Below, in pieces: positions 17,088 through 24,808 of a stretch of DNA of 64,000 nucleotides (the stretch's first letter is position 1; every line of letters begins with the position of its first letter). Origin of the DNA: Paenibacillus phytorum (GTDB taxonomy: Bacteria; Bacillota; Bacilli; Paenibacillales; NBRC-103111); assembly GCF_013141715.1 (NCBI RefSeq), contig NZ_WHOA01000099.1:62001-126000 (forward strand), in the 5' to 3' direction. A model generated the notes under the pieces. It was not told the DNA's origin. It was given only the letters and a program-made list of their open reading frames with translations, and did no database searches. A program made the position numbers and the translations under genes.

Positions 17088-18134
17088 TTATCCTAGAGCC
17101 GACATAATGTTACTCTTCATCGGCGGCTGGAATACAAATTGAGAGCGCAAATCCTGAAACCAGCAGGCTACCGAATGGCTGCTCGATACAGCAGTCTGCT
17201 CTGGCTGATAGGCACCGCATACTTCCATGGCATAACTGCAGCGCGCTGCAAAAGCGCAGCCTTGTGGCGGAGCAAACAAATCCGGCGGTGTTCCCGCAAT
17301 CGGTGTAAGCGGAAGCGACTTGTCTGTGTCCAGACGCGGCATGGAAGCCAGCAGCCCTTTGGTATACGGATGCTGAGGATTGTGGAACAGGTCAAATACG
17401 GTCCCTGCTTCGACGATTTTACCGGCATACATCACATTGACCCGATCAGCCATATTAGCAACAACGCCAAGGTCATGTGTGATGATGATAATAGAGACGC
17501 CGGTTTTCTTCTGGAGCATTTTGAACAGCTCAATGATTTGGGCTTGAATGGTGACATCCAGTGCCGTAGTCGGCTCGTCCGCAATAAGAACGGAAGGTTT
17601 GCATACCGCTGCAATAGCGATCATAATCCGTTGTCTCATGCCTCCGCTGAACTCATGCAGATATTGCTTCAAACGCATCTCGGGGTTGGAGATGCCTACC
17701 AGCCCGAGCATTTCAGTGGCTTGTTTACGGGCTTCTGCACGCGATATTTTCTGATGCCGGATGATTCCTTCCATAATCTGCTCACCGATGGAGATGGTGG
17801 GATTTAAGGCTGTCATCGCATCTTGGAAAATCATAGAAATTTCAGAGCCTCTCAGCTCTCGCAGCTGCTTCTCACTGAGTAATGTCAGTTCCCTGCCCTT
17901 ATAGCGGATGCTGCCCTGGCTGATCTTCGAGCTATGCTCGGGAAGAAGACGCGTCATGCTGCGGGCGGTTACACTTTTGCCACAGCCGGACTCACCTACA
18001 ATAGCCAAAGTCTCACCCTTAGTTAATTTAAAGCTGACTCCGCGGACCGCCTTAACCTCTCCCCCATGTGTGGTGAAGGAGACATGAAGATTATCCACTT
18101 CCAATAGAACATTGGATGTGCTGCTTGCATTCAC
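17088..18134 (-). CDS. dppD: peptide ABC transporter ATP-binding protein (DppD/OppD type)
   Basis: ABC ATPase of 348 residues. Walker A GESGCGKS with K53, signature FSGGMRQR, Walker B VLIADEPTTALD, switch histidine in IIITHDLG, and the oligopeptide-transporter C-terminal extension with a cysteine cluster (GCAFAARCSYAMEVC). It powers peptide uptake through DppBC. A second, OppF-like ATPase is usual in this transporter class and is absent here; B. subtilis dppABCDE also encodes only DppD, so it may form a homodimer or borrow a partner (such as YkfD) coded elsewhere. Confidence 0.93.
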   Translation of the reverse strand: MNASSTSNVLLEVDNLHVSFTTHGGEVKAVRGVSFKLTKGETLAIVGESGCGKSVTARSMTRLLPEHSSKISQGSIRYKGRELTLLSEKQLRELRGSEISMIFQDAMTALNPTISIGEQIMEGIIRHQKISRAEARKQATEMLGLVGISNPEMRLKQYLHEFSGGMRQRIMIAIAAVCKPSVLIADEPTTALDVTIQAQIIELFKMLQKKTGVSIIIITHDLGVVANMADRVNVMYAGKIVEAGTVFDLFHNPQHPYTKGLLASMPRLDTDKSLPLTPIAGTPPDLFAPPQGCAFAARCSYAMEVCGAYQPEQTAVSSSHSVACWFQDLRSQFVFQPPMKSNIMSALG

Positions 18135-18139
18135 GTTGG

Positions 18140-19057
18140 CTACCTCCTCCTCTTCGGATTAAAAGCGTCCTGCAATCCATCGCCCACCAGATTAAAAGCA
18201 AGCATTGTCATCGATATGAAAAACGCCGGATAGAACAGCCGCCACCATTGGCCTGACAAAATGGTCGACAGACCGTCATTGGCCATGACGCCCCAGCTTG
18301 CCAAGGGAGGCTGAATACCTAGGCCAAGAAAGCTTAAGAATGCTTCTGCGAAGATGGCTGATGGCACCGAGAACGTCATTTGAACGATTATGACTCCTAG
18401 CGCGTTGGGCAGCAAATGTTTGCGGATAATATAACCCGCGCCTCCGCCTAACGTCCTTGCCGCCAGCACATACTCCGATGATTTTAAACTAAGCACTTGC
18501 CCTCGTACGATGCGTGCCATTCCGATCCAGCCTGTGGCACTTAAAGCCACGATGATGGTCAATAGGCCAGGGCCCATGACGACCATCAACAGGATGACGA
18601 CAAGTAAATAAGGGATCCCGTACAAAAGATCAACGAACCGCATCATGAGATTGTCGATCCGTCCGCCTAAGTAACCGGCGATGCCGCCATATATAATGCC
18701 GATTACAAAATCGATTAAAGCAGCCATGAGACCGATAAATAGCGAGATGCGTGCTCCATAAAGGATACGGGCATAGACGTCGCGTCCAAGTTCATCTGTC
18801 CCGAACCAGTGGGCTGCCGATGGTTTTTGATTGGCATCGAGCAGCACCTGTTTCGAGTAGCTATGGTCGGTAAGGACCGGTCCAAAGATGGCCAGCAGCG
18901 ACATTAATAGAACGATGATTAACCCCGCCATGGCCAGCTTGTTTGCACGAAGCCTAATCCATGCTTCCTGCCAGAACGACAGCCGTATTCGGACAATCGC
19001 TTCAGCCGTACCTTTATTCTTGCTCATTGGGACAAATAAGGAATCTGGAACGTTCAT
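18140..19057 (-). CDS. dppC: peptide ABC transporter permease (DppC/OppC type)
   Basis: Inner permease subunit of about 305 residues with an N-terminal OppC_N helix (AMAGLIIVLLMSLLAIFGPV), the conserved HWFGTDELGRDVYARILYGAR segment and the cytoplasmic EAA loop (SEYVLAARTLGGG). I chose the ATG at 19057 because AGGAGG lies six bases upstream and just one base separates it from the dppB stop; the longer frame upstream overlaps dppB for 47 bases without need. Works with DppB as the membrane channel for peptides. Confidence 0.93.
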   Translation of the reverse strand: MNVPDSLFVPMSKNKGTAEAIVRIRLSFWQEAWIRLRANKLAMAGLIIVLLMSLLAIFGPVLTDHSYSKQVLLDANQKPSAAHWFGTDELGRDVYARILYGARISLFIGLMAALIDFVIGIIYGGIAGYLGGRIDNLMMRFVDLLYGIPYLLVVILLMVVMGPGLLTIIVALSATGWIGMARIVRGQVLSLKSSEYVLAARTLGGGAGYIIRKHLLPNALGVIIVQMTFSVPSAIFAEAFLSFLGLGIQPPLASWGVMANDGLSTILSGQWWRLFYPAFFISMTMLAFNLVGDGLQDAFNPKRRR

Positions 19058-19058
19058 C

Positions 19059-19991
19059 CTACCCCTCCTTCCTGTGCAGCTTGATGCGTGGGTCAATGAT
19101 GCCATAGGCGATATCTACCAAGAACATCATAAAGACTAATAGAGCGCTATAGAATACTGTCGTGCCCATAATAAGTGAGTAATCCCGATTATTAATGCCA
19201 TCAACGAAATATTTGCCCATTCCCGGAATGGCGAAAATCTTTTCGATAACGAAGCTCCCTGTAAGAACGTTAGCCACCAAAGCGCCGAGTAAGGTAACGA
19301 CCGGAAGTACCGCATTGCGAAGTGCATGCTTCAAGACAATCGTTGCGGGCGACAAGCCCTTGGCCCTTGCCGTTTCGATGTAGTCTGCGGTCAATACCTC
19401 GAGCATGCTGGCTCTTGTTAATCTAGCAATAATCGCTAGAGGTCCTGTAGATAACGCAAGTGCAGGCAGGATGACATGTTTCCAGGTTCCCCAAGTAGCT
19501 ACCGGGAGGAGCTTCCATTCGACGGCTACATATTTGATCAGCAAGGTCGCCACAATGAAGTTGGGTACCGCAATGCCAATAACGGCAAAGATCATTGCGA
19601 GATAGTCTATGATTCGGTTCTGCCGGAGTGCAGCGACTGTGCCGAGTGCGATACCGGTCACGATAGAAATAAGGATGGACACGATACCGAGCTTAAACGA
19701 AACCGGAAATCCCCTGTCGATCATGGAATTGACGGTGTCGGGAAAGTGGCCAATGGACGGTCCAAGGTCCAATGAAAGCAGCGATTTTAAATAAAGCACG
19801 TACTGAGTCGTAATGGGTTGGTCCAAATGATAAAATTCCATCAAGTTCTGAACCGCCGTCGGATTCGAATTCTTGCCCTCCTTTTCGAAAGGCGAACCCG
19901 GAACAGCATGCATCAGTGCAAAAGTAACCGTAATAATTAGCCACAGTGTGACAATCATGGAGATAAATCTGCGAAGAATATATTGTGCCAC
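19059..19991 (-). CDS. dppB: peptide ABC transporter permease (DppB/OppB type)
   Basis: Permease of about 310 residues, beginning QYILRRFISMIVTLWLIITV as is standard for OppB/DppB, with the EAA loop ADYIETARAKGLSPATIVLKHALRN region near residue 210. I took the GTG at 19991, placed three bases after GGTGAT; a GTG four codons upstream (20003) also keeps the frame. Second gene after dppA, nine to twenty bases downstream. Together with DppC it forms the pore for cell-wall or dietary peptides. Confidence 0.9.
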   Translation of the reverse strand: MAQYILRRFISMIVTLWLIITVTFALMHAVPGSPFEKEGKNSNPTAVQNLMEFYHLDQPITTQYVLYLKSLLSLDLGPSIGHFPDTVNSMIDRGFPVSFKLGIVSILISIVTGIALGTVAALRQNRIIDYLAMIFAVIGIAVPNFIVATLLIKYVAVEWKLLPVATWGTWKHVILPALALSTGPLAIIARLTRASMLEVLTADYIETARAKGLSPATIVLKHALRNAVLPVVTLLGALVANVLTGSFVIEKIFAIPGMGKYFVDGINNRDYSLIMGTTVFYSALLVFMMFLVDIAYGIIDPRIKLHRKEG

Positions 19992-20012
19992 GCTATCACC
20001 CACTCCCGCTTT

Positions 20013-20837
20013 TTAACAAAATGCCGTTCTCATCGCCAATTCCGTCATGACCAACATGGCTCGGTAGGCTTCTAGAATATTTTTAGCCTGAAAAGTAACA
20101 AATGGGCTATTATCATCAATGGTCGTACCCGGCATCAAGTGTGCCCACTCCGCTTGACCATAGTTGGCAAATTCAATCTTCAGCACCGGATGTTCTGGAG
20201 GTACGAGCGGCTTGACCTTACTGCGATTAGCCAATGCTTCCTTCGTTTTCTCCCGGAGCAGCTGCCCGCTTTTTTCCGGGGTTAGGCACAAAGCCGAAGT
20301 CCGGGAAATCCGTCTTTTTACAATCGCTGTCGTGATTCCTGGAATAAGCTCCTCCGCTTCAATCGCAGTCTCATCGTCCCCAGCTACCAATAGAACAGGT
20401 ACGCCGTAATGTCCGGCAACATAAGCATTAAAACCCAGCTCGCCAATTACTCGATCATTAATGTACATATTACGAACGCCGAAGATCATCGTATGGCTTA
20501 GTACCCCTTTGGTAGCCGCTCTAGTGTGATAACCTAGAAAAGCCGCTCCTGCGAAAGAGGCGTCTAACCCCTGTACCATAGAAAAAGGCTTCACATCACC
20601 TGAGATCAACTGTGTTTCGGGATGGAGCTTCTCGATCAACAGATTGTTCATTTTGGAGTGACTATCATTGACAATGACTTCTTTGCAGCCTTCATCAAAA
20701 GCGGTTCCTATCACATGATTGGCTTCTTCCGTCATGATGTGCTGCCCGCGTGTGTAGTTGTACTGCTTAGAATCGATAAACGTGTTGTCGACAAGCCCCG
20801 TGATGCCTTCCATATCAATGGAAATATACAGTTTCAT
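20013..20837 (-). CDS. dppA: D-aminopeptidase DppA (M55 family)
   Basis: Zinc D-aminopeptidase of 274 residues. The zinc ligands of the B. subtilis enzyme are at the same positions: D8 and E10 (SIDMEG), H60 (NDSHS), H104 (LGYHT) and E133 (IGELG); the nucleophile H115 (LSHT) is also conserved. The enzyme is a self-compartmentalised decamer that hydrolyses D-Ala-D-Ala and similar peptides, returning D-alanine from the cell wall. It opens the transporter block, with GGGAGG before its ATG, and follows a strong hairpin that separates it from the DUF3870 gene. Confidence 0.95.
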   Translation of the reverse strand: MKLYISIDMEGITGLVDNTFIDSKQYNYTRGQHIMTEEANHVIGTAFDEGCKEVIVNDSHSKMNNLLIEKLHPETQLISGDVKPFSMVQGLDASFAGAAFLGYHTRAATKGVLSHTMIFGVRNMYINDRVIGELGFNAYVAGHYGVPVLLVAGDDETAIEAEELIPGITTAIVKRRISRTSALCLTPEKSGQLLREKTKEALANRSKVKPLVPPEHPVLKIEFANYGQAEWAHLMPGTTIDDNSPFVTFQAKNILEAYRAMLVMTELAMRTAFC

Positions 20838-20866
20838 AGATTATCCTCCCATAGTGTAGAGTTGCA

Positions 20867-20923
20867 AAAACCCAGCAAACAGCCATGGGAACATTCCTCC
20901 CAAGAGACTATTTGCTGGGTTTT
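20867..20923 (-). terminator. large hairpin upstream of dppA (terminator or attenuator)
   Basis: A 13-base-pair stem AAAACCCAGCAAA / TTTGCTGGGTTTT encloses a smaller hairpin (GGGA/TCCC). T runs flank it on both sides. It lies between the DUF3870 gene and dppA, so readthrough into the transport genes may be controlled here. Confidence 0.75.
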
Positions 20924-20961
20924 ATTTACGGGTATGTTTCCATACGGATAAATAAAGCAGC

Positions 20962-21318
20962 TTACACTGTACCGGAAGATTGGAAGCCCAGCTCTTCCCG
21001 GCCGTTAAGTGCTAATTTATATTTTTTTTGTGCGTCTTTATACGCTACAATCAGAGCCTTTTGGGATGATCCATGATATCTGCGTCGGATTTCCTCCGTC
21101 ACCACATCAAGGAGCAGCATATTGTGACCGATAAAGATCGAGCGGACAAAATCCGATGTGAGCGGAATTGTAGATGAACATCCTGCATCGATAATTTTAT
21201 GGCTGGTGGTATCTACGACAAGTCCGATAAAAAATGCGTTGTACTGCTGAGTAATAGGATTGTTCACGGAAGCTTGAGCGTCGCCGATAACATAAATTGT
21301 GTCTTTGTCGTATAGCAA
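20962..21318 (-). CDS. DUF3870 domain protein
   Basis: Small cytoplasmic protein of 118 residues that I recognise as DUF3870: it opens DTIYVIGDAQASVNNPIT and contains the conserved centre FFIGLVVDTTSHKIIDAGCSST and IGHNM. Function unknown. The start is TTG with AGGAGAG about nine bases upstream. It is the first gene after the predicted promoter at 21423-21450 and shares direction with dppA, separated by a strong hairpin. Its place ahead of a murein-peptide operon suggests a regulatory or sensing role for peptides, but that is only context. Confidence 0.75.
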   Translation of the reverse strand: MLYDKDTIYVIGDAQASVNNPITQQYNAFFIGLVVDTTSHKIIDAGCSSTIPLTSDFVRSIFIGHNMLLLDVVTEEIRRRYHGSSQKALIVAYKDAQKKYKLALNGREELGFQSSGTV

Positions 21319-21422
21319 ACGACCACTCTCCTAATTAGCATTCTGATCGGTTTCCGAGCGGGATGTGGGAAGGGTGGTGCTTCCTACGACCGCCAGAAGC
21401 TAGAACACTAATGATGTAATAT

Positions 21423-21450
21423 ATTCTAACATCGAATTAACATGTTGTAA
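21423..21450 (-). promoter_or_regulatory. candidate sigma-A promoter for the DUF3870-dpp-ykf operon
   Basis: Minus strand TTACAA, a 16-base spacer, and TAGAAT, ending about 105 bases before the TTG of the DUF3870 gene. The spacer holds the palindrome AACATGTT. In B. subtilis the dpp operon is under CodY control, but I see no clear CodY box here. Confidence 0.5.
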
Positions 21451-21465
21451 ATAACGAATCACTTA

Positions 21466-22617
21466 CTAGGCGAAAGTGGCATGCAATAACCGAGCAAGTT
21501 CTTCTTCTGCCTCAAAATAAACGCCCTGTTCTTTTCTTTGGATAAGGCCGTTCATGAGTAGAATGAAGCCCCATTTTTCCTGTTTATGAAAATACATATC
21601 GCTAAGCAGTCCATAAGCATCACCGGAATGTCCAATAAGTCTGTGCCCCGGGATCAGATCGTCTGTAATCTGAAACTGGAGCCCGCAATTACGGAAGAAG
21701 CCATCTTGCCTATGCCCCGACCAATGAGGGAAGTGCATGAGATCCACCGTTTCTCGCTTCAAAATTTGAACATCGTTCAATTTACCCGCGTTCGTATGCG
21801 CTTCCAAAAAGCGCGTCAAGTCATCTACATTTGTGCGCAATCCGCCTTGAGGGCTGAAAAGCGCTCCGTTGGTGCCCGGAACATATCCGCTGTAATCGAT
21901 TGCGTCCGGTTTTCTTCCACGAAAATCGTCCGTTCCTACAATAAATTGATCATCGACTTCGGAATATTCATACAGCACAGCAACGGAATCCATATCATTC
22001 AGATCGCCGATATGAAAACTCGTCTCATTCATTTGAAGCGGTTCGAACAGATGCCACTTGCAAAATTCGTCAAAACGTTCATTCGAAAGCCGTTCAACGA
22101 CAGTTGCTAGAATGACGGCACCCAGATTTGAGTATTCAAAGCAATCCGGATCCCCGGGCTTCCCTTCTCCCCAGAGGTTGTCCGTGAAATAAGTCCCGTC
22201 TGGCAGCAAAATATCCGCAAGACGTTTTTGGGGCGGGTTCTCACTTCGCGAGTCACCGACAAATCGAACATATTCATCATGCAGCCCCGAAGTATGGGTC
22301 ATGATGTGCTTGAGCGTTATCGGGTTATCTGGATACTTTGGACTACGCACTGGAAACCCGAGTAGGTCTCCTACATCCTGATCGATACCGCATAAGCCCT
22401 TCTCCACAAGCTGCATAATCGCTGACGCGACCACTGTCTTTGAAATTGAAGCAATCCGGAAAATGGTTTGAGTCGAAACGGGTATGCGCCTTTCCACATT
22501 CGCCCATCCATACCCTCCACTCCATATCTTACGCCCTTCGTAAATCATCGAGGCTGCTAGACCAACGATCCGATGCTTGTCCATAATCTGTTGGATCCGT
22601 TCATCCAAAGATTTCAA
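21466..22617 (-). CDS. class C beta-lactamase-like serine hydrolase
   Basis: Penicillin-binding-protein/beta-lactamase class C fold, 383 residues. Catalytic motifs: SISK (S57, K60), the EYSNLG tyrosine loop, and GHSGDAYG in place of KTG. No signal peptide on the chosen form, so probably cytoplasmic; relatives act as esterases or D-amino-acid peptidases. The frame is open for 28 further codons upstream, but the TTG at 22617 has AAAGGAGG seven bases before it, whereas the longer start has none. Ends 148 bases before the DUF3870 gene. Next to a D-amino-acid peptide recycling operon, a D-peptidase role would fit; this is inference. Confidence 0.85.
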   Translation of the reverse strand: MKSLDERIQQIMDKHRIVGLAASMIYEGRKIWSGGYGWANVERRIPVSTQTIFRIASISKTVVASAIMQLVEKGLCGIDQDVGDLLGFPVRSPKYPDNPITLKHIMTHTSGLHDEYVRFVGDSRSENPPQKRLADILLPDGTYFTDNLWGEGKPGDPDCFEYSNLGAVILATVVERLSNERFDEFCKWHLFEPLQMNETSFHIGDLNDMDSVAVLYEYSEVDDQFIVGTDDFRGRKPDAIDYSGYVPGTNGALFSPQGGLRTNVDDLTRFLEAHTNAGKLNDVQILKRETVDLMHFPHWSGHRQDGFFRNCGLQFQITDDLIPGHRLIGHSGDAYGLLSDMYFHKQEKWGFILLMNGLIQRKEQGVYFEAEEELARLLHATFA

Positions 22618-22668
22618 GGCGATCCTCCTTTGTCCTTTTTTGGCAAAAGAATTTATCGATATATTTCC

Positions 22669-22674
22669 ATTATA
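22669..22674 (-). promoter_or_regulatory. possible -10 element of the class C hydrolase gene
   Basis: Minus strand TATAAT about 50 bases before the start codon. No good -35 hexamer is found at 16-18 bases, so only the -10 is proposed. Confidence 0.4.
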
Positions 22675-22742
22675 ATAAAGTCTATTCCTGCTGTGTAGCA
22701 TTTTTTTTGTTAGGAAAACATGGGCTTAGTGTGCAATACACA

Positions 22743-22785
22743 AAAACAGTCAAACCTCGACAATTACCGATAGCTTGACTGTTTT
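22743..22785 (-). terminator. terminator of the 203-residue secreted protein gene
   Basis: AAAACAGTCAA / TTGACTGTTTT with a 21-base loop, T-rich after it on the minus strand. Seventy-five bases after the stop at 22860. Confidence 0.75.
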
Positions 22786-22859
22786 ATTAGGATTATGTTA
22801 GCAATGCATTTATTTATCTATATTAATTATTAATATCATTAAATTTGTATATTGCTTGT

Positions 22860-23471
22860 TTACTTCAACTTTGCGCTCCAAGGCATATCAACTTCACCAA
22901 ATCCATCTGCACCTTTAATCTGTTCCTGTTTTGCAAGTCCGATTTGATTGGCGTAGTAATCCAACATACCAAAAACCGTAAAACGATGAAATGCAACATC
23001 GAAGGATGGTTCATTGCGAACATCAGGTCTAATCCTTCTAAGAGTGATTAAAGCCGTGCCTTCTCCATCTCCATTCTCGTTTACAGGCACATTAAACTTA
23101 ATGAACTCATTAAATCCATCGGCCACAGTAATAACAGTCAATACACCCATTTTCTTTATTTGAAAACGCGGATCAATTGGCGTATTTATTTTGACACTCC
23201 ACTCCCCTTTTTTGTCTGTTAATCCATTTGCTACAATGATACCGTTACTGTCAATCACAATTAATCGTGCATTAGGTATTGATTTAAGTGCTTTATCACT
23301 GAATGGTTTCTCCTTCGTTCCGTAGCCATCCAGAACAAATGTAACTTTAAAATACATTTTCGCTTCAACCGTACCACTTGTCGGAATTGCTTCAGCGTAA
23401 TCATTTGAAGAAAACAGAAGAATAAGAGTTAGCACGATACTCCTAATACACCGATAAATCAATTTCATCAC
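22860..23471 (-). CDS. secreted protein with carboxypeptidase-regulatory-like domain
   Basis: Protein of about 203 residues with an N-terminal signal peptide (IVLTLILLFSSNDYAEA, cleavage near residue 28). The middle (about 45-140) resembles an Ig-like CarboxypepD_reg/CNA-B fold: NARLIVIDSNGIIVANGLTDKKGEWSV region, then FNEFIKFNVPVNENGDGEGT. No catalytic motif seen. Likely an extracellular or wall-facing protein of unknown function. AT-richer than its neighbours. The start is uncertain: GTG at 23471 or the next ATG, both with only a weak AAAGG upstream. It lies directly after the broken small secreted-protein gene. Confidence 0.6.
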   Translation of the reverse strand: MMKLIYRCIRSIVLTLILLFSSNDYAEAIPTSGTVEAKMYFKVTFVLDGYGTKEKPFSDKALKSIPNARLIVIDSNGIIVANGLTDKKGEWSVKINTPIDPRFQIKKMGVLTVITVADGFNEFIKFNVPVNENGDGEGTALITLRRIRPDVRNEPSFDVAFHRFTVFGMLDYYANQIGLAKQEQIKGADGFGEVDMPWSAKLK

Positions 23472-23501
23472 CTTTTCCCAAATCGTTAGTTCTGTAATGC
23501 T

Positions 23502-23755
23502 TTATTTTAAGAGGTCTTGATAATTCGGTGGAAAGTCTTTTTTGTTGGGTCCCTTCAAATGTTCAAATTTCACGAGTCCCACAGTAGGAGTTGCTTCAAG
23601 TGTAATCTGAAATTCAAACCCTCGAAACCCATTTAATCGATCTATATGTTTAACACTTTTTCGGGCTTTTTATTTGCTGCAGCAACACAAGAAATTTGCC
23701 ACGTAATTAATGATGCTATGATTAGAACACAAACAATGACCCATTTGTTTCTCAT
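23502..23755 (-). pseudogene. small secreted-protein gene with apparent frameshift
   Basis: Starts at the ATG at 23755 behind AAAGGGGG with a clear signal peptide (NKWVIVCVLIIASLITW) but stops at TAG 23642-23644 after 37 residues. Moving one base back at the A5 run (CCCGAAAAAGTG) opens the third frame: SVKHIDRLNGFRGFEFQI, then TLEATPTVGLVKFEHLKGP and a stop at 23502. The two halves together give an 84-residue secreted protein with no stop codon between the shift and the end. So either one A was lost from the run (mutation or sequencing error) or the shift is programmed. No family recognised. The rest of the 424-base space up to 23895 holds only the terminator of the next gene. Confidence 0.6.
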
Positions 23756-23836
23756 TGATAATCCCCCTTTGTTAAACTACATTGATAAGTTTTCCAAAAG
23801 GAATGATATTCATCACATTAACCTGTCCTTTATCAC

Positions 23837-23866
23837 AAAAAAAGCAGGTCGCCGCGGCGCTTGCTT
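23837..23866 (-). terminator. terminator of the 227-residue membrane protein gene
   Basis: GC-rich hairpin AAGCAAGCGCCG / CGGCGACCTGCTT followed by seven T on the minus strand, thirty bases after the stop at 23896. Confidence 0.85.
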
Positions 23867-23895
23867 CATTAGCGTTTTATATTAGTTAACGTTCC

Positions 23896-24579
23896 TCATA
23901 GATTCATATTAGCATTAAACCCAACCCGAACGACCATCGCCCACTGCGCGCTTTGAAGAGTCTCAACAATTGAAGAGTAAGAGAACATCTGTTGCTTATC
24001 ATTACCCTGCAACCCCCAAACTATCGTACTTTCATCAAGCGGGACTTTTTCCTTCTGTTGCAATCTCATCTCCCCTGTCATGTTGATCCCAGCTGGTTTG
24101 TCAACTCTTACAGCCGTACTGGCATAACCACTTTCGGAAACAAATGCATAAACCAGTTCGCTATATACAGTTCCACTCGGATCATGACGGTCCTGAAACG
24201 AATATACGAAATCTCCGTCATATTGATAATTACCTTGATTGTTTTTTTCCTGAAAGGTCGTTCCCATACCACTCGATATATTTGTTTTCACGCCGTTCTT
24301 CCAGTATTCAATGTTAACTTCTACCGTTTGATAAGGACCTTCGTAATGTAGTGCGACTGCCCCTGACATCAGGCCGAGTAAAGGCTTAAGTTTCTTGTTT
24401 TCATTTCCGTCAAATAACGATTCTGGAGAGGCTAACCATGTCGAAGCGTCTGTTTTGTTATCTATTGATATTGCAAAATCCTTAACTTTACGGTTTACAG
24501 CATCATGTACAACGGCCAAAGAGATCGTGCCCGCAATGACAATTAACACAAGTATTCCTGTAAACTTATTTGCTCCCAT
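23896..24579 (-). CDS. membrane-anchored protein of unknown function
   Basis: Protein of 227 residues with one N-terminal membrane helix (FTGILVLIVIAGTISLAVV) and an exported domain of about 200 residues without recognised motifs. The start ATG at 24579 has GGGGGG five bases upstream; the open frame runs 28 codons further up without a ribosome binding site. It stands alone, with its own terminator. I do not recognise the family. AT-rich like the two small secreted genes after it, so the three may be one Paenibacillus-specific gene set. Confidence 0.6.
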   Translation of the reverse strand: MGANKFTGILVLIVIAGTISLAVVHDAVNRKVKDFAISIDNKTDASTWLASPESLFDGNENKKLKPLLGLMSGAVALHYEGPYQTVEVNIEYWKNGVKTNISSGMGTTFQEKNNQGNYQYDGDFVYSFQDRHDPSGTVYSELVYAFVSESGYASTAVRVDKPAGINMTGEMRLQQKEKVPLDESTIVWGLQGNDKQQMFSYSSIVETLQSAQWAMVVRVGFNANMNL

Positions 24580-24753
24580 ATATTCCCCCCATTCCATTAA
24601 CCCTTCAACATAATACCATAATTTGTAATATAAATGTGATATTACTACCTCTGGATCACACATTATGCCTGATCACGTGACTTTTAGCCCTCCCTACTAC
24701 TTAAAAAAACACCAATAAAACATAAATGATGCCCTACAGTTAAAAATCCATTC

Positions 24754-24762
24754 TGATATAAT
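24754..24762 (+). promoter_or_regulatory. extended -10 promoter of the beta-helix protein gene
   Basis: TGATATAAT is a consensus extended -10 element (TGnTATAAT). The -35 region (TACAGT, 16 bases up) is poor, as is common with extended -10 promoters. Confidence 0.7.
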
Positions 24763-24769
24763 CAAAAAT

Positions 24770-24783
24770 TGTAAGCGATTACA
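24770..24783 (+). promoter_or_regulatory. catabolite-responsive element (cre) at the transcription start
   Basis: TGTAAGCGATTACA fits the cre consensus TGWNANCGNTNWCA at every defined position and is placed seven bases after the -10, over the transcription start. CcpA bound there would block transcription when a preferred sugar is present. Confidence 0.8.
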
Positions 24784-24808
24784 TTTTGAATAATGGGAGG
24801 AATTATTA

